Notes: generated from the sequence alone by a model not told the origin. Shown: positions 1 to 8,961, numbered from the stretch's first letter. The stretch: DNA of 60,146 nt from Sphingomonas changbaiensis NBRC 104936 (GCF_000974765.1 NZ_BBWU01000053.1:1-60146), one strand, 5' to 3'. A program made the numbers and translations.

Positions 1-35
1 CGTCATGCGGAGCGGATTGTCAGGCCCTCCCCCGG

Positions 36-57
36 CCCCTCCCGCAAGCGGGAGGGG
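36..57. terminator. GC-rich perfect hairpin, possible terminator
   Basis: A 10-base arm (36-45) and its exact complement (48-57) flank a two-base AA centre, just beyond the stop of the minus-strand hydrolase gene. No T-run follows on either strand, so it is not a textbook intrinsic terminator. It may equally be one of the short GC-rich extragenic palindromes common in sphingomonads. Confidence 0.4.
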
Positions 58-62
58 AGAAG

Positions 63-1070
63 TCATGCGCTCACCACTTCCTGCTCGATCGCGCCGAAGA
101 TGCTGTGCCCGGCCTCGTCCTTCATCTCGATCCGCACCCGGTCGCCGTGGCGCAGGAACGGAGTCTTCGGCGCGCCCGACTGGATTGTCTCGATCATCCG
201 GATTTCGGCGATGCAGCTATAGCCGAGCCCACCTTCGGCGACCGGCTTGCCGGGGCCGTCGTCGGTGCCCTTATTGGAGACAGTGCCCGATCCCACGATT
301 GAGCCGGCGACGATGCTGCGCGTTTTCGCAACGTGCGCGATCAGGGTGCCGAAATCGAAGGTCATGTCGTCACCCGCATTGGCCCGGCCGAACGGATCGC
401 CATTCAGCTCGACCAGCAGCGGCCGGTGCAGCTTGCCGCCCTGCCAGTCGGCGCCAAGCTCGTCGGGCGTCACCAGCACCGGCGACAGCGTCGAGGCGGG
501 CTTGGACTGAAGAAAGCCGAAGCCCTTGGCGAGCTCGCCGGGAATGAGGTTCCGCAGCGACACGTCGTTGACGAGCCCGATCAGGAGGATTGCATTAAGC
601 GCCTGCTCGCGCGTCGCACCCTGCGCCACGTCGCCGGTCACGACGCAGACTTCGCCTTCCATGTCGCAGCCCCAGGCTTCGTCCTTCAGCGGGATCGGAT
701 CGCGGGGGCTCAGGAAGCTGTCGGACGCGCCCTGATACATCAGCGGGTCGGTCCAGAAGCTCGCCGGCATCTCCGCCCCGCGCGCTTTCCGGACCAGCTC
801 GACATGGTTCACATAGGCGGAGCCGTCCGCCCATTGGTAGGCGCGGGGCAGGGGGGCAGCGGCGTCGCGCTCATGGAAGCGCTCCCGCGGGATCGCCTCA
901 TGCTCCAGGTCGGTCGCCAACAGCTCCAGCTTCGGCGCGGCATGCTCCCAATCGTCGAGCGCGGCCTGCAGCGTCGGCGCGATGTGCGCGGCATCGGCGT
1001 ACCAGTGCAGGTCGCGCGAGACGACGACGAGACGACCGTCGCGGCCCTGCTTCAAAGACGCAAGTTTCAT
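63..1070 (-). CDS. Fumarylacetoacetate hydrolase family protein
   Basis: A 335-aa cytoplasmic enzyme expected to cleave fumarylacetoacetate to fumarate and acetoacetate, the last step of tyrosine degradation. The FAH-fold metal site is visible as EGE at residues 138-140 (CDMEGEVCVV), followed by the usual GLVNDVSLRN and SKPASTLSPV blocks. The ATG has an AGGAG five bases upstream. It is the last gene seen of the hppD-hmgA-cupin-FAH run on the same strand. It is shorter than the roughly 420-aa animal-type enzyme and belongs to the compact bacterial FAH subgroup, so the exact substrate is inferred from neighbours. Maleylacetoacetate isomerase is not seen and may lie beyond the window edge. Confidence 0.85.
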   Translation of the reverse strand: MKLASLKQGRDGRLVVVSRDLHWYADAAHIAPTLQAALDDWEHAAPKLELLATDLEHEAIPRERFHERDAAAPLPRAYQWADGSAYVNHVELVRKARGAEMPASFWTDPLMYQGASDSFLSPRDPIPLKDEAWGCDMEGEVCVVTGDVAQGATREQALNAILLIGLVNDVSLRNLIPGELAKGFGFLQSKPASTLSPVLVTPDELGADWQGGKLHRPLLVELNGDPFGRANAGDDMTFDFGTLIAHVAKTRSIVAGSIVGSGTVSNKGTDDGPGKPVAEGGLGYSCIAEIRMIETIQSGAPKTPFLRHGDRVRIEMKDEAGHSIFGAIEQEVVSA

Positions 1071-1085
1071 CTGGGCTCCTAAACT

Positions 1086-1174
1086 CGGTTTGGCCTGAGC
1101 TTGTCGAAGGCCTCCCTTCCTTCTTTCAGCGCCGAAAGGAAAGGGAGGGCTTCGACAAGCTCAGCCCAAACCGG
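1086..1174. repeat. Long inverted repeat, sphingomonad-type extragenic palindrome
   Basis: Two nearly complementary arms of about 40 bases, each carrying GAGCTTGTCGAAG or its complement CTTCGACAAGCTC, fill the gap between the cupin stop and the hydrolase start. In RNA this would form a long hairpin inside the operon. The core motif is known to me as a dispersed intergenic repeat in sphingomonads. Confidence 0.8.
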
Positions 1175-1180
1175 AAGGAC

Positions 1181-1540
1181 TCAGATCGTGACGCCATGCG
1201 GCGCCGTGAACTCCGACTCCACCGCATCCCCCGTGTTCACCACCTCCGATGGCTCGAAGATCAGCACCTCGGCCTCTTCGTCGCTTGCCGTGCGGTGCTC
1301 GACCCCGCGCGGCACGACCAGCATTTCGCCGGGGCCGAGCGTCACGATCCGCTCGCGGAACTCGATGCGGAACGCGCCTTTCCAGCAGAGGAACGTCTCT
1401 TCCGCATCGGCGTGGCTGTGCCAGGGGAACACACCCTTGGTCTTGACCAGGCGGATGTCCTGCCCGTTCGCCTGGGCGACGATCTTCGGTCGCCAATGCT
1501 CGGCGAAGGCCGCGAATTTCTCGTCCAGCGCGACTTTCAT
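1181..1540 (-). CDS. Small cupin-domain protein
   Basis: A 119-aa single-domain cupin. The metal-binding motif 1 is seen as [15 protein letters not shown] (residues about 41-55), where two His and a Glu would bind the metal, and motif 2 as PRGVEHRT. Its ATG overlaps the hmgA stop by four bases (ATGA), so the two are translationally coupled and it very probably serves the homogentisate pathway. The reaction is not known to me. A small dioxygenase, isomerase or protective binding role for an aromatic intermediate are all possible. Members of this family often sit beside hmgA in alphaproteobacteria. Confidence 0.8.
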   Translation of the reverse strand: MKVALDEKFAAFAEHWRPKIVAQANGQDIRLVKTKGVFPWHSHADAEETFLCWKGAFRIEFRERIVTLGPGEMLVVPRGVEHRTASDEEAEVLIFEPSEVVNTGDAVESEFTAPHGVTI

Positions 1541-2844
1541 GCGATCCGCGCCTTCGGGAATCCCTGCCAGCAGGCGTCATAGTCCGGCTGGGCATGGTCG
1601 ACCGCGTGGGCGGTGAGGCGATAGGGCCAGCAGCTTTCGACCATGAACGCCATCGTGCCGTCGATCTTGTGCGGCTTCAGCTCCACCTCGCTCGCGCCCC
1701 GCCAACTCGCCACGTCGGGGCCGTGGCCGGACATCATGTTGTGCAGGGAAAGGCCGCCGGGACGGAAGCCTTCCGCCTTGGCATCATAAGCGCCGGCGAT
1801 CAGCCCCATCGCTTCGGACATCACGTTGCGGTGGAACCAGGGCGGGCGGAATGTGTCCTCCGCGACCATCCAGCGCGGCGGGAAGATCACGAAATCGGCA
1901 TTGGCGCGGCCCGGCACGTCGCTGGGCGAGGTCAGCACGGTGAAGATCGACGGATCGGGATGGTCGAAGCTGACCGTGTTCATCGTATTGAACCGCGACA
2001 GATCGTAGCGGCAGGGCGCGAGATTGCCGTGCCAGGCAACCACGTCGAGCGGCGAATGATCGAGCGTTGTCGTCCAGAGGCTGCCCAGATATTTCTGAAC
2101 GAGCTCGAAGGGCTCGTCGCGGTCCTCGAACCAGGCGACCGGCGTCTCGAAATCGCGCGGGTTGGCGAGGCCGTTGGCGCCGATCGGCCCCAGCTCCGGC
2201 AGGCGGAACATCGCGCCATGATTCTCGGCGATATAGCCGCGCGCGCTTCCGTCCGGCAGCAAGGCGCGGAAGCGGACGCCGCGAGGGATCAGCGCGATCT
2301 GGCCGGGCGCGATCTCGATCCGGCCCATCTCGGTCAGCAGCTCGAGCCGGCCCTGCTGGGGGATGAAGATCATCTCGCCATCGGCATTGACGAAGGCGCG
2401 TGCCTCCATGTCGCGGTCGGTCGCATACATGTGCACCGCGACGCCCTCCAGGTCGGCGGGATCGCGGTTGGCGAGCATCGTCGTGATGCCGTCGATCAGG
2501 TCGGTGCCGGCCGGGCTGTCGGCGATCGGGTCCCAACGCAGCCGGTTGGGCGGCAGCGGCGCGTCGACCGTGCCGGGCGCGAAGCGGGTGGCGCCGTGGT
2601 AGCGGACATAGGCGGGATGCTCGGCAGATGGCCGGAGACGATAGAGCCAGGACCGCCGATTCTCGTGCCGCGGCGCAGTAAACGCGGTGCCGGAGAGCTG
2701 CTCGGCATAGAGGCCGAACGGCGGCTTCTGGGGCGAGTTGCGACCGATCGGGAGCGCGCCGGGGACGGCCTCGGTCGCGAAGTGGTTGGCGAAGCCGGGG
2801 ATGTAGGGGGCCGTGGCGGCGGTGATCTGGCTCTGCAAGTTCAT
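1537..2844 (-). CDS. hmgA: Homogentisate 1,2-dioxygenase
   Basis: A 435-aa Fe(II) dioxygenase that opens the homogentisate ring to maleylacetoacetate. The iron ligands line up as His338 and Glu344 in [11 protein letters not shown] and His374 in MMSGHGPD, a constant +3 offset from the human enzyme. An in-frame codon 13 residues upstream is rejected as start, because the ATG at 2844 has GGAG seven bases before it and gives the expected MNLQSQ beginning. It is separated from hppD by an inverted repeat and coupled to the downstream cupin gene. Confidence 0.97.
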   Translation of the reverse strand: MNLQSQITAATAPYIPGFANHFATEAVPGALPIGRNSPQKPPFGLYAEQLSGTAFTAPRHENRRSWLYRLRPSAEHPAYVRYHGATRFAPGTVDAPLPPNRLRWDPIADSPAGTDLIDGITTMLANRDPADLEGVAVHMYATDRDMEARAFVNADGEMIFIPQQGRLELLTEMGRIEIAPGQIALIPRGVRFRALLPDGSARGYIAENHGAMFRLPELGPIGANGLANPRDFETPVAWFEDRDEPFELVQKYLGSLWTTTLDHSPLDVVAWHGNLAPCRYDLSRFNTMNTVSFDHPDPSIFTVLTSPSDVPGRANADFVIFPPRWMVAEDTFRPPWFHRNVMSEAMGLIAGAYDAKAEGFRPGGLSLHNMMSGHGPDVASWRGASEVELKPHKIDGTMAFMVESCWPYRLTAHAVDHAQPDYDACWQGFPKARIA

Positions 2845-2853
2845 ACAAACTCC

Positions 2854-2923
2854 GTTCGCTTCGAGCGAAGTCGAGAAGCGCAAGCTCCGGGCCGAACGTT
2901 TCTCGACTTCGCTCGAAACGAAC
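2854..2923. repeat. Inverted repeat between hppD and hmgA
   Basis: Arms 2854-2880 and 2897-2923 match over 27 bases with two differences and share the core CGAGCGAAGTCGAGAA. The element fills the gap between hppD and hmgA and would fold into a strong hairpin in the operon transcript. It is a second, different family from the repeat at 1086-1174. Confidence 0.8.
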
Positions 2924-2935
2924 GGGTTTGGGCGT

Positions 2936-3979
2936 TCACTCCGCCGGCTCGTCCACCTTGATCACGCCGCGCCGGATCTGGTCCAGCTCGATGCTTTCAA
3001 ACAGCGCCTGGAAATTGCCGTTGCCGAAGCCTTCATTGCCCTTGCGCTGGATGATCTCGAAAAAGATCGGGCCGAACATGTTTTCAGTGAAGATCTGCAG
3101 CAGGATGCCTTCGTCGCCGACCTTGCCGTCGATCAGGATGCGGTTCTTCTTGAGCCGTTCCAGATCCTCGCCATGCCCGGGCACACGCTTGTCGACCAGC
3201 TCGTAATAGGTCTCGATCGTGTCCTGCAGCTTCACGCCGCGCGCCCGCAGCCGCTCGACCGTGTCGTAGATGTCAGGCGTGGTGAGGGCCAGGTGCTGGA
3301 TGCCTTCGCCCTTATATTCGCGGATGAATTCCTCGATCTGGCTCTTGTCGTCCTGGCTTTCATTGAGCGGGATACGGATCGCCTTGTCGGGCGCGATCAT
3401 CGCCTGGCTGAACAGCCCGGTCGCCTGGCCCTTGATGTCGAAATATTTCTGCTCCTCGAAGCCGAACAGCTCGCGGTAGAATTCGGACCAGACGCGCATT
3501 TGGCCGCGCTTCACATTGTGGGTCAGGTGGTCGAGCAGGTCCAGGCCGACATTGTTCCGCGCCTCGGCTTCGCGCCAGCCGGGAAACTCGGCCCAGCTCT
3601 CGTAGAGGTCGTGGCCGTCCTGGATGAAATAGAGGTACGAGCCGCCGATGCCCATAATGACGGTGTCGTCCTCGTCGGTCGGCTTGGCGCCGTGCGCGAG
3701 CGCCCATGTCATCGCGGCTGCGGGGTCGGCGACGCGGAACGCCATCGCGCTGGCCGACGGGCCGTGCTCGCCACGGAACGCGGCCACGCGGCCGGCTTCG
3801 TCGCGGTTCAGCATCAGGTTGATGCGGCCCTGTTTGTAGCGGGTGATGTTCTTGCGCGGGTGCCGGTGCGACGCGACGAAGCCGAGCTGCTCGAACTGGG
3901 CCGCCATCGCGTCCGGATCGGGCGAGGTGAACTCGACGAATTCGAATCCGTTCAGGCCCAGCGGATTGTCGGCGCTCAT
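2936..3979 (-). CDS. hppD: 4-hydroxyphenylpyruvate dioxygenase
   Basis: A 347-aa enzyme converting 4-hydroxyphenylpyruvate to homogentisate. It has two VOC-fold halves; the Fe(II) triad is His151 (DHLTHNV), His229 (GIQHLAL) and Glu308 (FFEII). The C-terminal [11 protein letters not shown] block typical of the family is present. Two ATGs lie six bases apart. The downstream one (3979) is preferred because AGGAG is eight bases from it and only two from the other. A promoter with an overlapping palindrome lies directly upstream, so expression is probably set by the adjacent MarR protein. Confidence 0.97.
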   Translation of the reverse strand: MSADNPLGLNGFEFVEFTSPDPDAMAAQFEQLGFVASHRHPRKNITRYKQGRINLMLNRDEAGRVAAFRGEHGPSASAMAFRVADPAAAMTWALAHGAKPTDEDDTVIMGIGGSYLYFIQDGHDLYESWAEFPGWREAEARNNVGLDLLDHLTHNVKRGQMRVWSEFYRELFGFEEQKYFDIKGQATGLFSQAMIAPDKAIRIPLNESQDDKSQIEEFIREYKGEGIQHLALTTPDIYDTVERLRARGVKLQDTIETYYELVDKRVPGHGEDLERLKKNRILIDGKVGDEGILLQIFTENMFGPIFFEIIQRKGNEGFGNGNFQALFESIELDQIRRGVIKVDEPAE

Positions 3980-4008
3980 CGTCATTGCTCCTGGAATCGG
4001 GAGCCCAG

Positions 4009-4037
4009 ATAGTAACAGCCGTTACGAATCAGCGCAA
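4009..4037 (-). promoter_or_regulatory. hppD promoter with overlapping palindromic operator
   Basis: Read on the minus strand, TTGCGC (4037-4032), 17 bases, then TACTAT (4014-4009) forms a sigma70-like promoter about 30 bases before the hppD start. Between and into the -10 lies the palindrome GTAACGGCTGTTAC (4012-4025, five-base arms, four-base centre). This is where a MarR dimer would block RNA polymerase. The -35 sits in the last codons of the marR gene. Binding by this MarR is inferred from position. Confidence 0.65.
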
Positions 4038-4463
4038 CGCGTGAGAGGCCGATTTGAGCTTGGCGAGCGTCAATTTGAGCTGCGCGACCTCGCGGGTTCC
4101 AAGCTCTTCCAGCAGCGTCTGTTCCAGTTCGAGCGCCTTGGGCGCGATCTGCGCGTAGAGGGCGCGGCCGTCGTCGCTGAGCGCCAGCGCGTGGCTGCGC
4201 TTGTCGCTGCCATGGGGCACGCGCGTGACGAGGCCGCGCGTGACCAGCGCCTGGGCGGCGCGGCTGACCGTCATCTTGTCCATCTCGGTGCGCGCGACCA
4301 GCGCCTGCTGCGTCACGCCGTCCTGCTCGGCGAGCACGGCGATCAGCCGCCATTCGGGCACGCGCAGCCCGAACAGCACTTCGTAGGTACGCGCGATCGC
4401 GCTGCTCACCGCGTTCGACGTGACCGAGAGCTGGTAGGGCAGAAACTCGTCGAGGCGCAGCAT
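4029..4463 (-). CDS. MarR-family transcriptional regulator of the homogentisate genes
   Basis: A 144-aa winged-helix dimer protein. The recognition region is EMDKMTVSRAAQALVTRGLV (residues about 60-79), followed by the wing residues HGSDKRSHALALSDDG, the MarR signature. The ATG at 4463 has AAGG about six bases upstream; longer readings from upstream codons lack a ribosome site. It is immediately upstream of hppD, separated by 49 bases that hold a promoter and palindrome, so repression of hppD-hmgA-cupin-FAH relieved by a pathway metabolite is the simplest model. The ligand is not known. Confidence 0.9.
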   Translation of the reverse strand: MLRLDEFLPYQLSVTSNAVSSAIARTYEVLFGLRVPEWRLIAVLAEQDGVTQQALVARTEMDKMTVSRAAQALVTRGLVTRVPHGSDKRSHALALSDDGRALYAQIAPKALELEQTLLEELGTREVAQLKLTLAKLKSASHALR

Positions 4464-4482
4464 GACGCGCCTTATGACGAAA

Positions 4483-4932
4483 CTATTCGGCTGCGCGCAA
4501 TGCCACCGCGGCCGCGACGGCAGCCACGTCCTCGCGGTCAAGCCGCGCCTGGCGATGGGCGGCGTCTTTCACCAGCCGAATCAGTTTGTCCCGTTCGCGC
4601 ACGGCGTTGGCCTTGTTGAAGCACGCCGTAGCCCCCATCAGCAGCGCCTGCGCCCTAACTTCTTCACCGCGCACGGTGTAGCTCGACAGCATGATCACCG
4701 GCGTCTGCCGCTTGGCGCGAATCTCTTCGAGATAGTCGAGGCCGCTCCGGCCCGGCATCTCGATGTCCAATGTGATGACGTCGACCAGGTTTTCGTCGAG
4801 CATGCGATCGGCCGCATCGGCGCTGGCCGCGAGACCGGCGATGCGGATTTCGGGGTCGCTCTCCAGCACCTGCCGCATCATCGCGCGGATGGTGACCGAA
4901 TCGTCGACGACAAGGACACGAACCAGACGCAT
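4483..4932 (-). CDS. Stand-alone CheB-like receiver protein
   Basis: A 149-aa response regulator with a single receiver domain and no output domain. The acidic pair is in VVDDS, the phospho-acceptor Asp in ITLDIEMPG, the Thr/Ser switch in VIMLSSY and the Lys in CFNKAN. The sequence resembles the N-terminal part of CheB, followed by a 30-residue Ala-rich tail instead of methylesterase. An ATG at 4932 is preferred over the TTG two codons earlier. It ends 19 bases before marR, so the two may share a transcript, but no partner kinase is next to it. Confidence 0.85.
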   Translation of the reverse strand: MRLVRVLVVDDSVTIRAMMRQVLESDPEIRIAGLAASADAADRMLDENLVDVITLDIEMPGRSGLDYLEEIRAKRQTPVIMLSSYTVRGEEVRAQALLMGATACFNKANAVRERDKLIRLVKDAAHRQARLDREDVAAVAAAVALRAAE

Positions 4933-4990
4933 GATCAAACCAGCCGAAACATCTGATTTGCCGATACTCTTGCGATCCTTACCGAGACGT

Positions 4991-6382
4991 TCACGCCGGT
5001 TGCGGTAAGAGCGTTAACCGCTCGCGCCTCAGCCACCGGCCGATCATCAGCACCGACACGATCGCGAGCCCCGCGGCCAGCCCGACCCAGATGCCGAATC
5101 CCTGCCAGCCGAGCCCGAAGCCGAGCCACACGGCCGTGCCCATGCCGACAATCCAATAGCCGAAGGCCGCAAAGATCATCGGCACGGTCGTATCCTGCAG
5201 GCCGCGCAGCATGCCGGCGCCGACCGACTGGGCGCCGTCGAACACCTGGAACACCGCCGCGACCGACAGGAATGAGACGGCGAGCGGCACGACGGCGCGG
5301 TTCTGCGGGATGGCTTCGTCGAGGAAGATGCCGACCAGCGCGTGCGGCACCGTGAACATCACGATCGCCATCCCGGCCATGAACGCCGTGCCCATCGCGA
5401 ACGCGGTCCAACCGGCGCGGGCGATGCCGGTCCGGTCGCCGCGGCCATAGGCGAGGCCGACGCGCACCGTCACCGCCTGCGAAAGCCCAAGCGGCACCAT
5501 GAAGGTCAGCGACGCAATCTGGATCGCGATCGCGTGCGCAGCCAGCGACGTCGCGCCGATCAGGCCCATCAGGAACACCGCCGCGTTGAACACGGTAACT
5601 TCCAGGCCCAGCGTCAGCGCGATCGGCAGCCCCAGCCGCCACACCTCCCGATAGCGCGGCCAGTCCGTGCGCCAGAAGCGGCCGAACAGCCGATAGCGAC
5701 GAAAGCGGCGATGGTGCGTCACGACGACGGCCATGCCCAGGAACATTAGCGTTTGCGTGATCGTGCTGCCGAGCCCGGCGCCGAACAGGCCGAGGCGCGG
5801 CAATCCCCAGGCGCCGAAGATCAGCCCATAGTTCAACAGCGCATTCGAGATCACGCCGGCGACGCTCACCAGCGTCGCCCAGGCGGGCAGCTCGAGCGCG
5901 GCGACAAAGGCGCGCAGCACCAGATAGGCGAGCGCGGGCAGATAGCCGAACATCAGCGGCCGGACGAAACGCGCCGCGTCTGCGGCCAGGACCGGATCCT
6001 GCCCCAAAAGGCGCAGGATCGGCTCCGCATGCCACAGGATCAGCCAGACGGGGATCGCGATCGTGATCGCCGCCCAGATCGCCTGGCGGACGGTGCGGCG
6101 AGTCTCGCGCACGCTGTGCCGGCGCGCGCCCAGCTGCTTCGCCATGATCGGCGACGCCGCCATCACCAGGCCCATGCCGAAGATCAGGAAGGCAATGTAA
6201 AGGTTGATGCCGATCGATGAGGCCGCAAGCTCGCGCGCGCCGAGCCAGCCGAGCAGCACGACGTCAGTGGCGTTGATCGCCGACTGCGCCAGGTTCGTCA
6301 GGATAAGCGGCCCCGCCAGCTGCGCGGTGGCGGCAGCTTCATCGCGCCACGGATGGGCTTTCGAGGCGGCAGGGGCGTGCAT
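4991..6382 (-). CDS. MATE-family multidrug efflux transporter
   Basis: A 463-aa inner-membrane protein with about twelve hydrophobic segments in two pseudo-symmetric halves, as in NorM/DinF proteins that exchange Na+ or H+ for cationic drugs. The first half begins GPLILTNLAQSAINATDVVL, and the second contains LGLEVTVFNAAVFLMGLIG. The ATG at 6382 is chosen. An upstream GTG at 6424 would add 14 residues but has its purine-rich stretch too close. Substrate cannot be inferred. Confidence 0.92.
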   Translation of the reverse strand: MHAPAASKAHPWRDEAAATAQLAGPLILTNLAQSAINATDVVLLGWLGARELAASSIGINLYIAFLIFGMGLVMAASPIMAKQLGARRHSVRETRRTVRQAIWAAITIAIPVWLILWHAEPILRLLGQDPVLAADAARFVRPLMFGYLPALAYLVLRAFVAALELPAWATLVSVAGVISNALLNYGLIFGAWGLPRLGLFGAGLGSTITQTLMFLGMAVVVTHHRRFRRYRLFGRFWRTDWPRYREVWRLGLPIALTLGLEVTVFNAAVFLMGLIGATSLAAHAIAIQIASLTFMVPLGLSQAVTVRVGLAYGRGDRTGIARAGWTAFAMGTAFMAGMAIVMFTVPHALVGIFLDEAIPQNRAVVPLAVSFLSVAAVFQVFDGAQSVGAGMLRGLQDTTVPMIFAAFGYWIVGMGTAVWLGFGLGWQGFGIWVGLAAGLAIVSVLMIGRWLRRERLTLLPQPA

Positions 6383-6455
6383 GGCGAGCCGGCCGCCATA
6401 GTCGAATCGGGAGGGGAAAGGCACCCTCTCCGTGCCGCTCCGCCCCGGGGCCGGA

Positions 6456-7370
6456 TTATTCCGCCGGATGCGTCTGCACGGTCAGGTGGGCGACCCCTCT
6501 CAAGCCCTGCAGCCGCTCGCGGATGCCGGCGGCGCAGGCCGGCTCCGCCACATCGACGATGACCGCAAGCGCGGCGGGCCCGACGCGCCAGACGTGCAGG
6601 TCCAGGATGCTCGCGTCGAGCTCGTCGACGACGGCGCGCACCTGGTCCGCGACATGGGCGTCGGTGGTATCAAGCAGGACGGCGGCGGACTCCTTCATCA
6701 ACGCCCAGGCCCAGCGCGCGATCACCAGCGAGCCGATAATGCCCATGACGGGATCGAACCAGACAAGCCCAAGATAGCGGCCGGCCAGAAGCGCGCCGAT
6801 CGCCAGCACCGACACCAGCGCATCGGATACGACGTGCAGGTAAACCGCGCGGAAATTATGGTCCTGGTGATCATGGTGGTGATCGTGATGGGCGTGATCA
6901 TGTCCGTGATGGTGACCATGGTCTTTGTGCCCGTGCGACAGCAGGGCGGCGCTGATCAGGTTCACCACCAGCCCGATCATCGCGACCGGCAGGGCAGAGG
7001 CGAAATCGATGTGCGGCCGTTGCACGAGCCGGACGACCGATTCCGCCGCTATCCCGAGCGACGCGAGCGCCAGCACCAGCGACGAGGCGAAGCCGGCCAG
7101 GTCCCCCACCTTGCCCGTTCCGAAGCTGTAGCGCGGATTGGCGACATGGCGGCGCGCATAGCTGTAGGCAAAGGCCGCCACCCCGATCGCGGCTGCATCG
7201 GTCGCCATATGGAAGCCGTCGGCGAGCAGCGCCATCGACCCGGTCAGCCAGCCGGCGACGATCTCGCCGACCATCATCGCCGCGGTCAGCACGACGACCC
7301 AGCGGGTGCGGCGCGCATTCTCGTCATGCCTGGTGCCCAGGTAATCGTGCGGGAAATGGCCTTGGCTCAT
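6456..7370 (-). CDS. dmeF: Cation diffusion facilitator, DmeF-type Co/Ni exporter
   Basis: A 304-aa six-helix CDF transporter. The transport-site motifs are His54-x3-Asp58 (HMATD) and His179-x3-Asp183 (HVVSD). A His/Asp-rich cytoplasmic loop between helices 4 and 5 (residues 146-171) and the N-terminal HDYLGTRHDENARRT region match DmeF better than CzcD. The C-terminal cytoplasmic domain is complete. DmeF proteins export Co(II) and Ni(II), driven by protons. No DmeR/RcnR regulator gene is adjacent, unlike several rhizobial dmeRF loci. It diverges from the next gene across about 120 bases. Confidence 0.85.
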   Translation of the reverse strand: MSQGHFPHDYLGTRHDENARRTRWVVVLTAAMMVGEIVAGWLTGSMALLADGFHMATDAAAIGVAAFAYSYARRHVANPRYSFGTGKVGDLAGFASSLVLALASLGIAAESVVRLVQRPHIDFASALPVAMIGLVVNLISAALLSHGHKDHGHHHGHDHAHHDHHHDHQDHNFRAVYLHVVSDALVSVLAIGALLAGRYLGLVWFDPVMGIIGSLVIARWAWALMKESAAVLLDTTDAHVADQVRAVVDELDASILDLHVWRVGPAALAVIVDVAEPACAAGIRERLQGLRGVAHLTVQTHPAE

Positions 7371-7492
7371 GCGCCGCGTTCATGCTGCGCCCGGCGCGAC
7401 GTGTCGAGACCCGACGCACGGCTTTCGACGCGCCGGACCCGCTGCCGCGGTCGGGCGTCTAGAGGTCAGGCGAAACGAAAAGAGGCAGGCGG

Positions 7493-8533
7493 ATGAATCG
7501 ATTGCGGCCAGGGGAGGATGTCCGGCGCTTCATTTCGCGGCTGGTGCTGATCGCGGTGGCGATCGGCCTGGGCGTGGTCGTCTACCGGGCCGCGCACCTG
7601 ATCCTGCTTTCGTTCGGCGCCGCCCTGGGCGCGATTCTGCTGTCGAGCATCGCTGCGGCGCTAACCCGCAGGATCCCCTTGTCGCGCCCGGTCGCGCTCA
7701 CCGCGGCCGTGCTGCTGCTGTTGTTGACCATCATCCTGATGGGCTGGCTGTTCGGCGCGGAGACCGTTCGCCAGGCGGATCGCCTGGGCCAGCGGCTTCC
7801 GCAGGATTGGGCCAGGGTCGAAGCCGCGCTGGATGCCGGCCCGGTCGGCCATCTGCTGCTGGAGTCCGCCCGGCAAAGCGGCGTGAACGATTTCATCGCG
7901 CGCGCCGCCGCCGTGCTGGGGCTCGGCGCGGTGCAGGTGGTCGTCAATTTCCTGATCCTGTTCGTCGGCGCGATCTTCTTCGCGGCGCAGCCCCGGCTCT
8001 ATGCCCGCGGCCTGGCGATGCTGGCGCCCCCCGCCTACCGCCCGCTTGCCGCCCACCTGATCGGCGATATCGCGCGGACGCTGCGCCTGTGGCTGCGCAC
8101 GCAGATCATCTCGATGGTGCTGATGGGCGTGATGATCGGGCTGGGGCTCTGGTGGGCCGGGGTGGACGCGCCCGCCGCACTTGGCCTGCTGGGCGGCCTG
8201 TCGGAGTTCATTCCCTATGTCGGCCCCACGCTCGCGATGATCCCCGCGATCATTATGGCGCTGGCCGGATCGGGGTCGCTGGCGGGCGTGCTGCTTACCT
8301 ATCTGATCGTGCGGATCGTGCAGGCGCACCTGATCACCCCGCTGATCACGCGCCGGCTCGTGTCGGTGCCGCCCGGGCTCTACCTCTTCCTGATCCTGCT
8401 GGCGGGCTATGTGTTCGGCACGTTCGGCCTGTTCTTTTCGGGCGCATTGGCGGTCACGGCCTACACCGCCGTCAAGGAACTCTACGCAAGGGAAACGCTG
8501 GGCGATCCCGTCGTGCTTCCCGGAGAAGATTAG
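7493..8533 (+). CDS. AI-2E family (PerM/YdiK-like) membrane protein
   Basis: A 346-aa polytopic membrane protein with about seven to eight hydrophobic segments. The family signature is seen in the second half as LGLLGGLSEFIPYVGPTLA followed by IPAIIMALA, and the C-terminal VQAHLITPLITRRLV. Despite the family name, members include Na+(Li+)/H+ antiporters and permeases of unknown substrate. AGAGGCAGGCGG precedes the ATG. It may have its own transcript; the PepSY gene starts 116 bases downstream. Confidence 0.9.
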   Translation: MNRLRPGEDVRRFISRLVLIAVAIGLGVVVYRAAHLILLSFGAALGAILLSSIAAALTRRIPLSRPVALTAAVLLLLLTIILMGWLFGAETVRQADRLGQRLPQDWARVEAALDAGPVGHLLLESARQSGVNDFIARAAAVLGLGAVQVVVNFLILFVGAIFFAAQPRLYARGLAMLAPPAYRPLAAHLIGDIARTLRLWLRTQIISMVLMGVMIGLGLWWAGVDAPAALGLLGGLSEFIPYVGPTLAMIPAIIMALAGSGSLAGVLLTYLIVRIVQAHLITPLITRRLVSVPPGLYLFLILLAGYVFGTFGLFFSGALAVTAYTAVKELYARETLGDPVVLPGED

Positions 8534-8649
8534 ACGCGGGCGATCCGTCCAGATTGGGGATTTGTATTTTTACGGCAAGCATGGGCGAACCTAAGGGCTT
8601 CTAGACGGAGTGGGCGTTCCCGTCGGGACGCGCTTACAAGGAAGTGCCC

Positions 8650-8961
8650 ATGACCAGAATCAAGTCCCTCACCGTCCTTCTCCTCGCCGGCGCCGGCCTT
8701 GCCGGAGCGGCCCAGGCAGCCCCGCATGCGCCGGCTGCGAAGCTGACCATGGCCCAGGCGCGCGCGATCGCGCTCAAGGCCGCTCCCGGAAAGCTCATTT
8801 CCGGCGAATATGAGAATGAAGACGGCGGCTGGCGCTATTCGTTCGACATCCAGCAGCGTGGCCATATCCAAGAAATCGGCGTCGACGCCAATTCCGGCAA
8901 GATCGTCGAGAATAAGTCCGAAGGCCGCGTCGACAAGGACGCCGAGACAAAGGGGCGCTGA
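8650..8961 (+). CDS. PepSY-domain periplasmic protein
   Basis: A 103-aa protein with an N-terminal signal peptide (hydrophobic VLLLAGAGLAGAAQA) and one PepSY domain (residues about 32-88: LTMAQARAIALKAAPG through IGVDANSGKIVE). PepSY domains act as folding or inhibitory modules in secreted proteases and as periplasmic partners of two-component systems. The ATG at 8650 has GGAAG seven bases upstream; a GTG two codons earlier is less likely. Its stop overlaps the response regulator start (TGATG), which makes it the first gene of a pump and two-component operon and a candidate sensor accessory. Confidence 0.88.
   Translation: MTRIKSLTVLLLAGAGLAGAAQAAPHAPAAKLTMAQARAIALKAAPGKLISGEYENEDGGWRYSFDIQQRGHIQEIGVDANSGKIVENKSEGRVDKDAETKGR

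Noticed and set aside
1594-2961. 455-codon plus-strand frame across hmgA
   Set aside because: Shadow of homogentisate dioxygenase, which has all iron ligands on the other strand.
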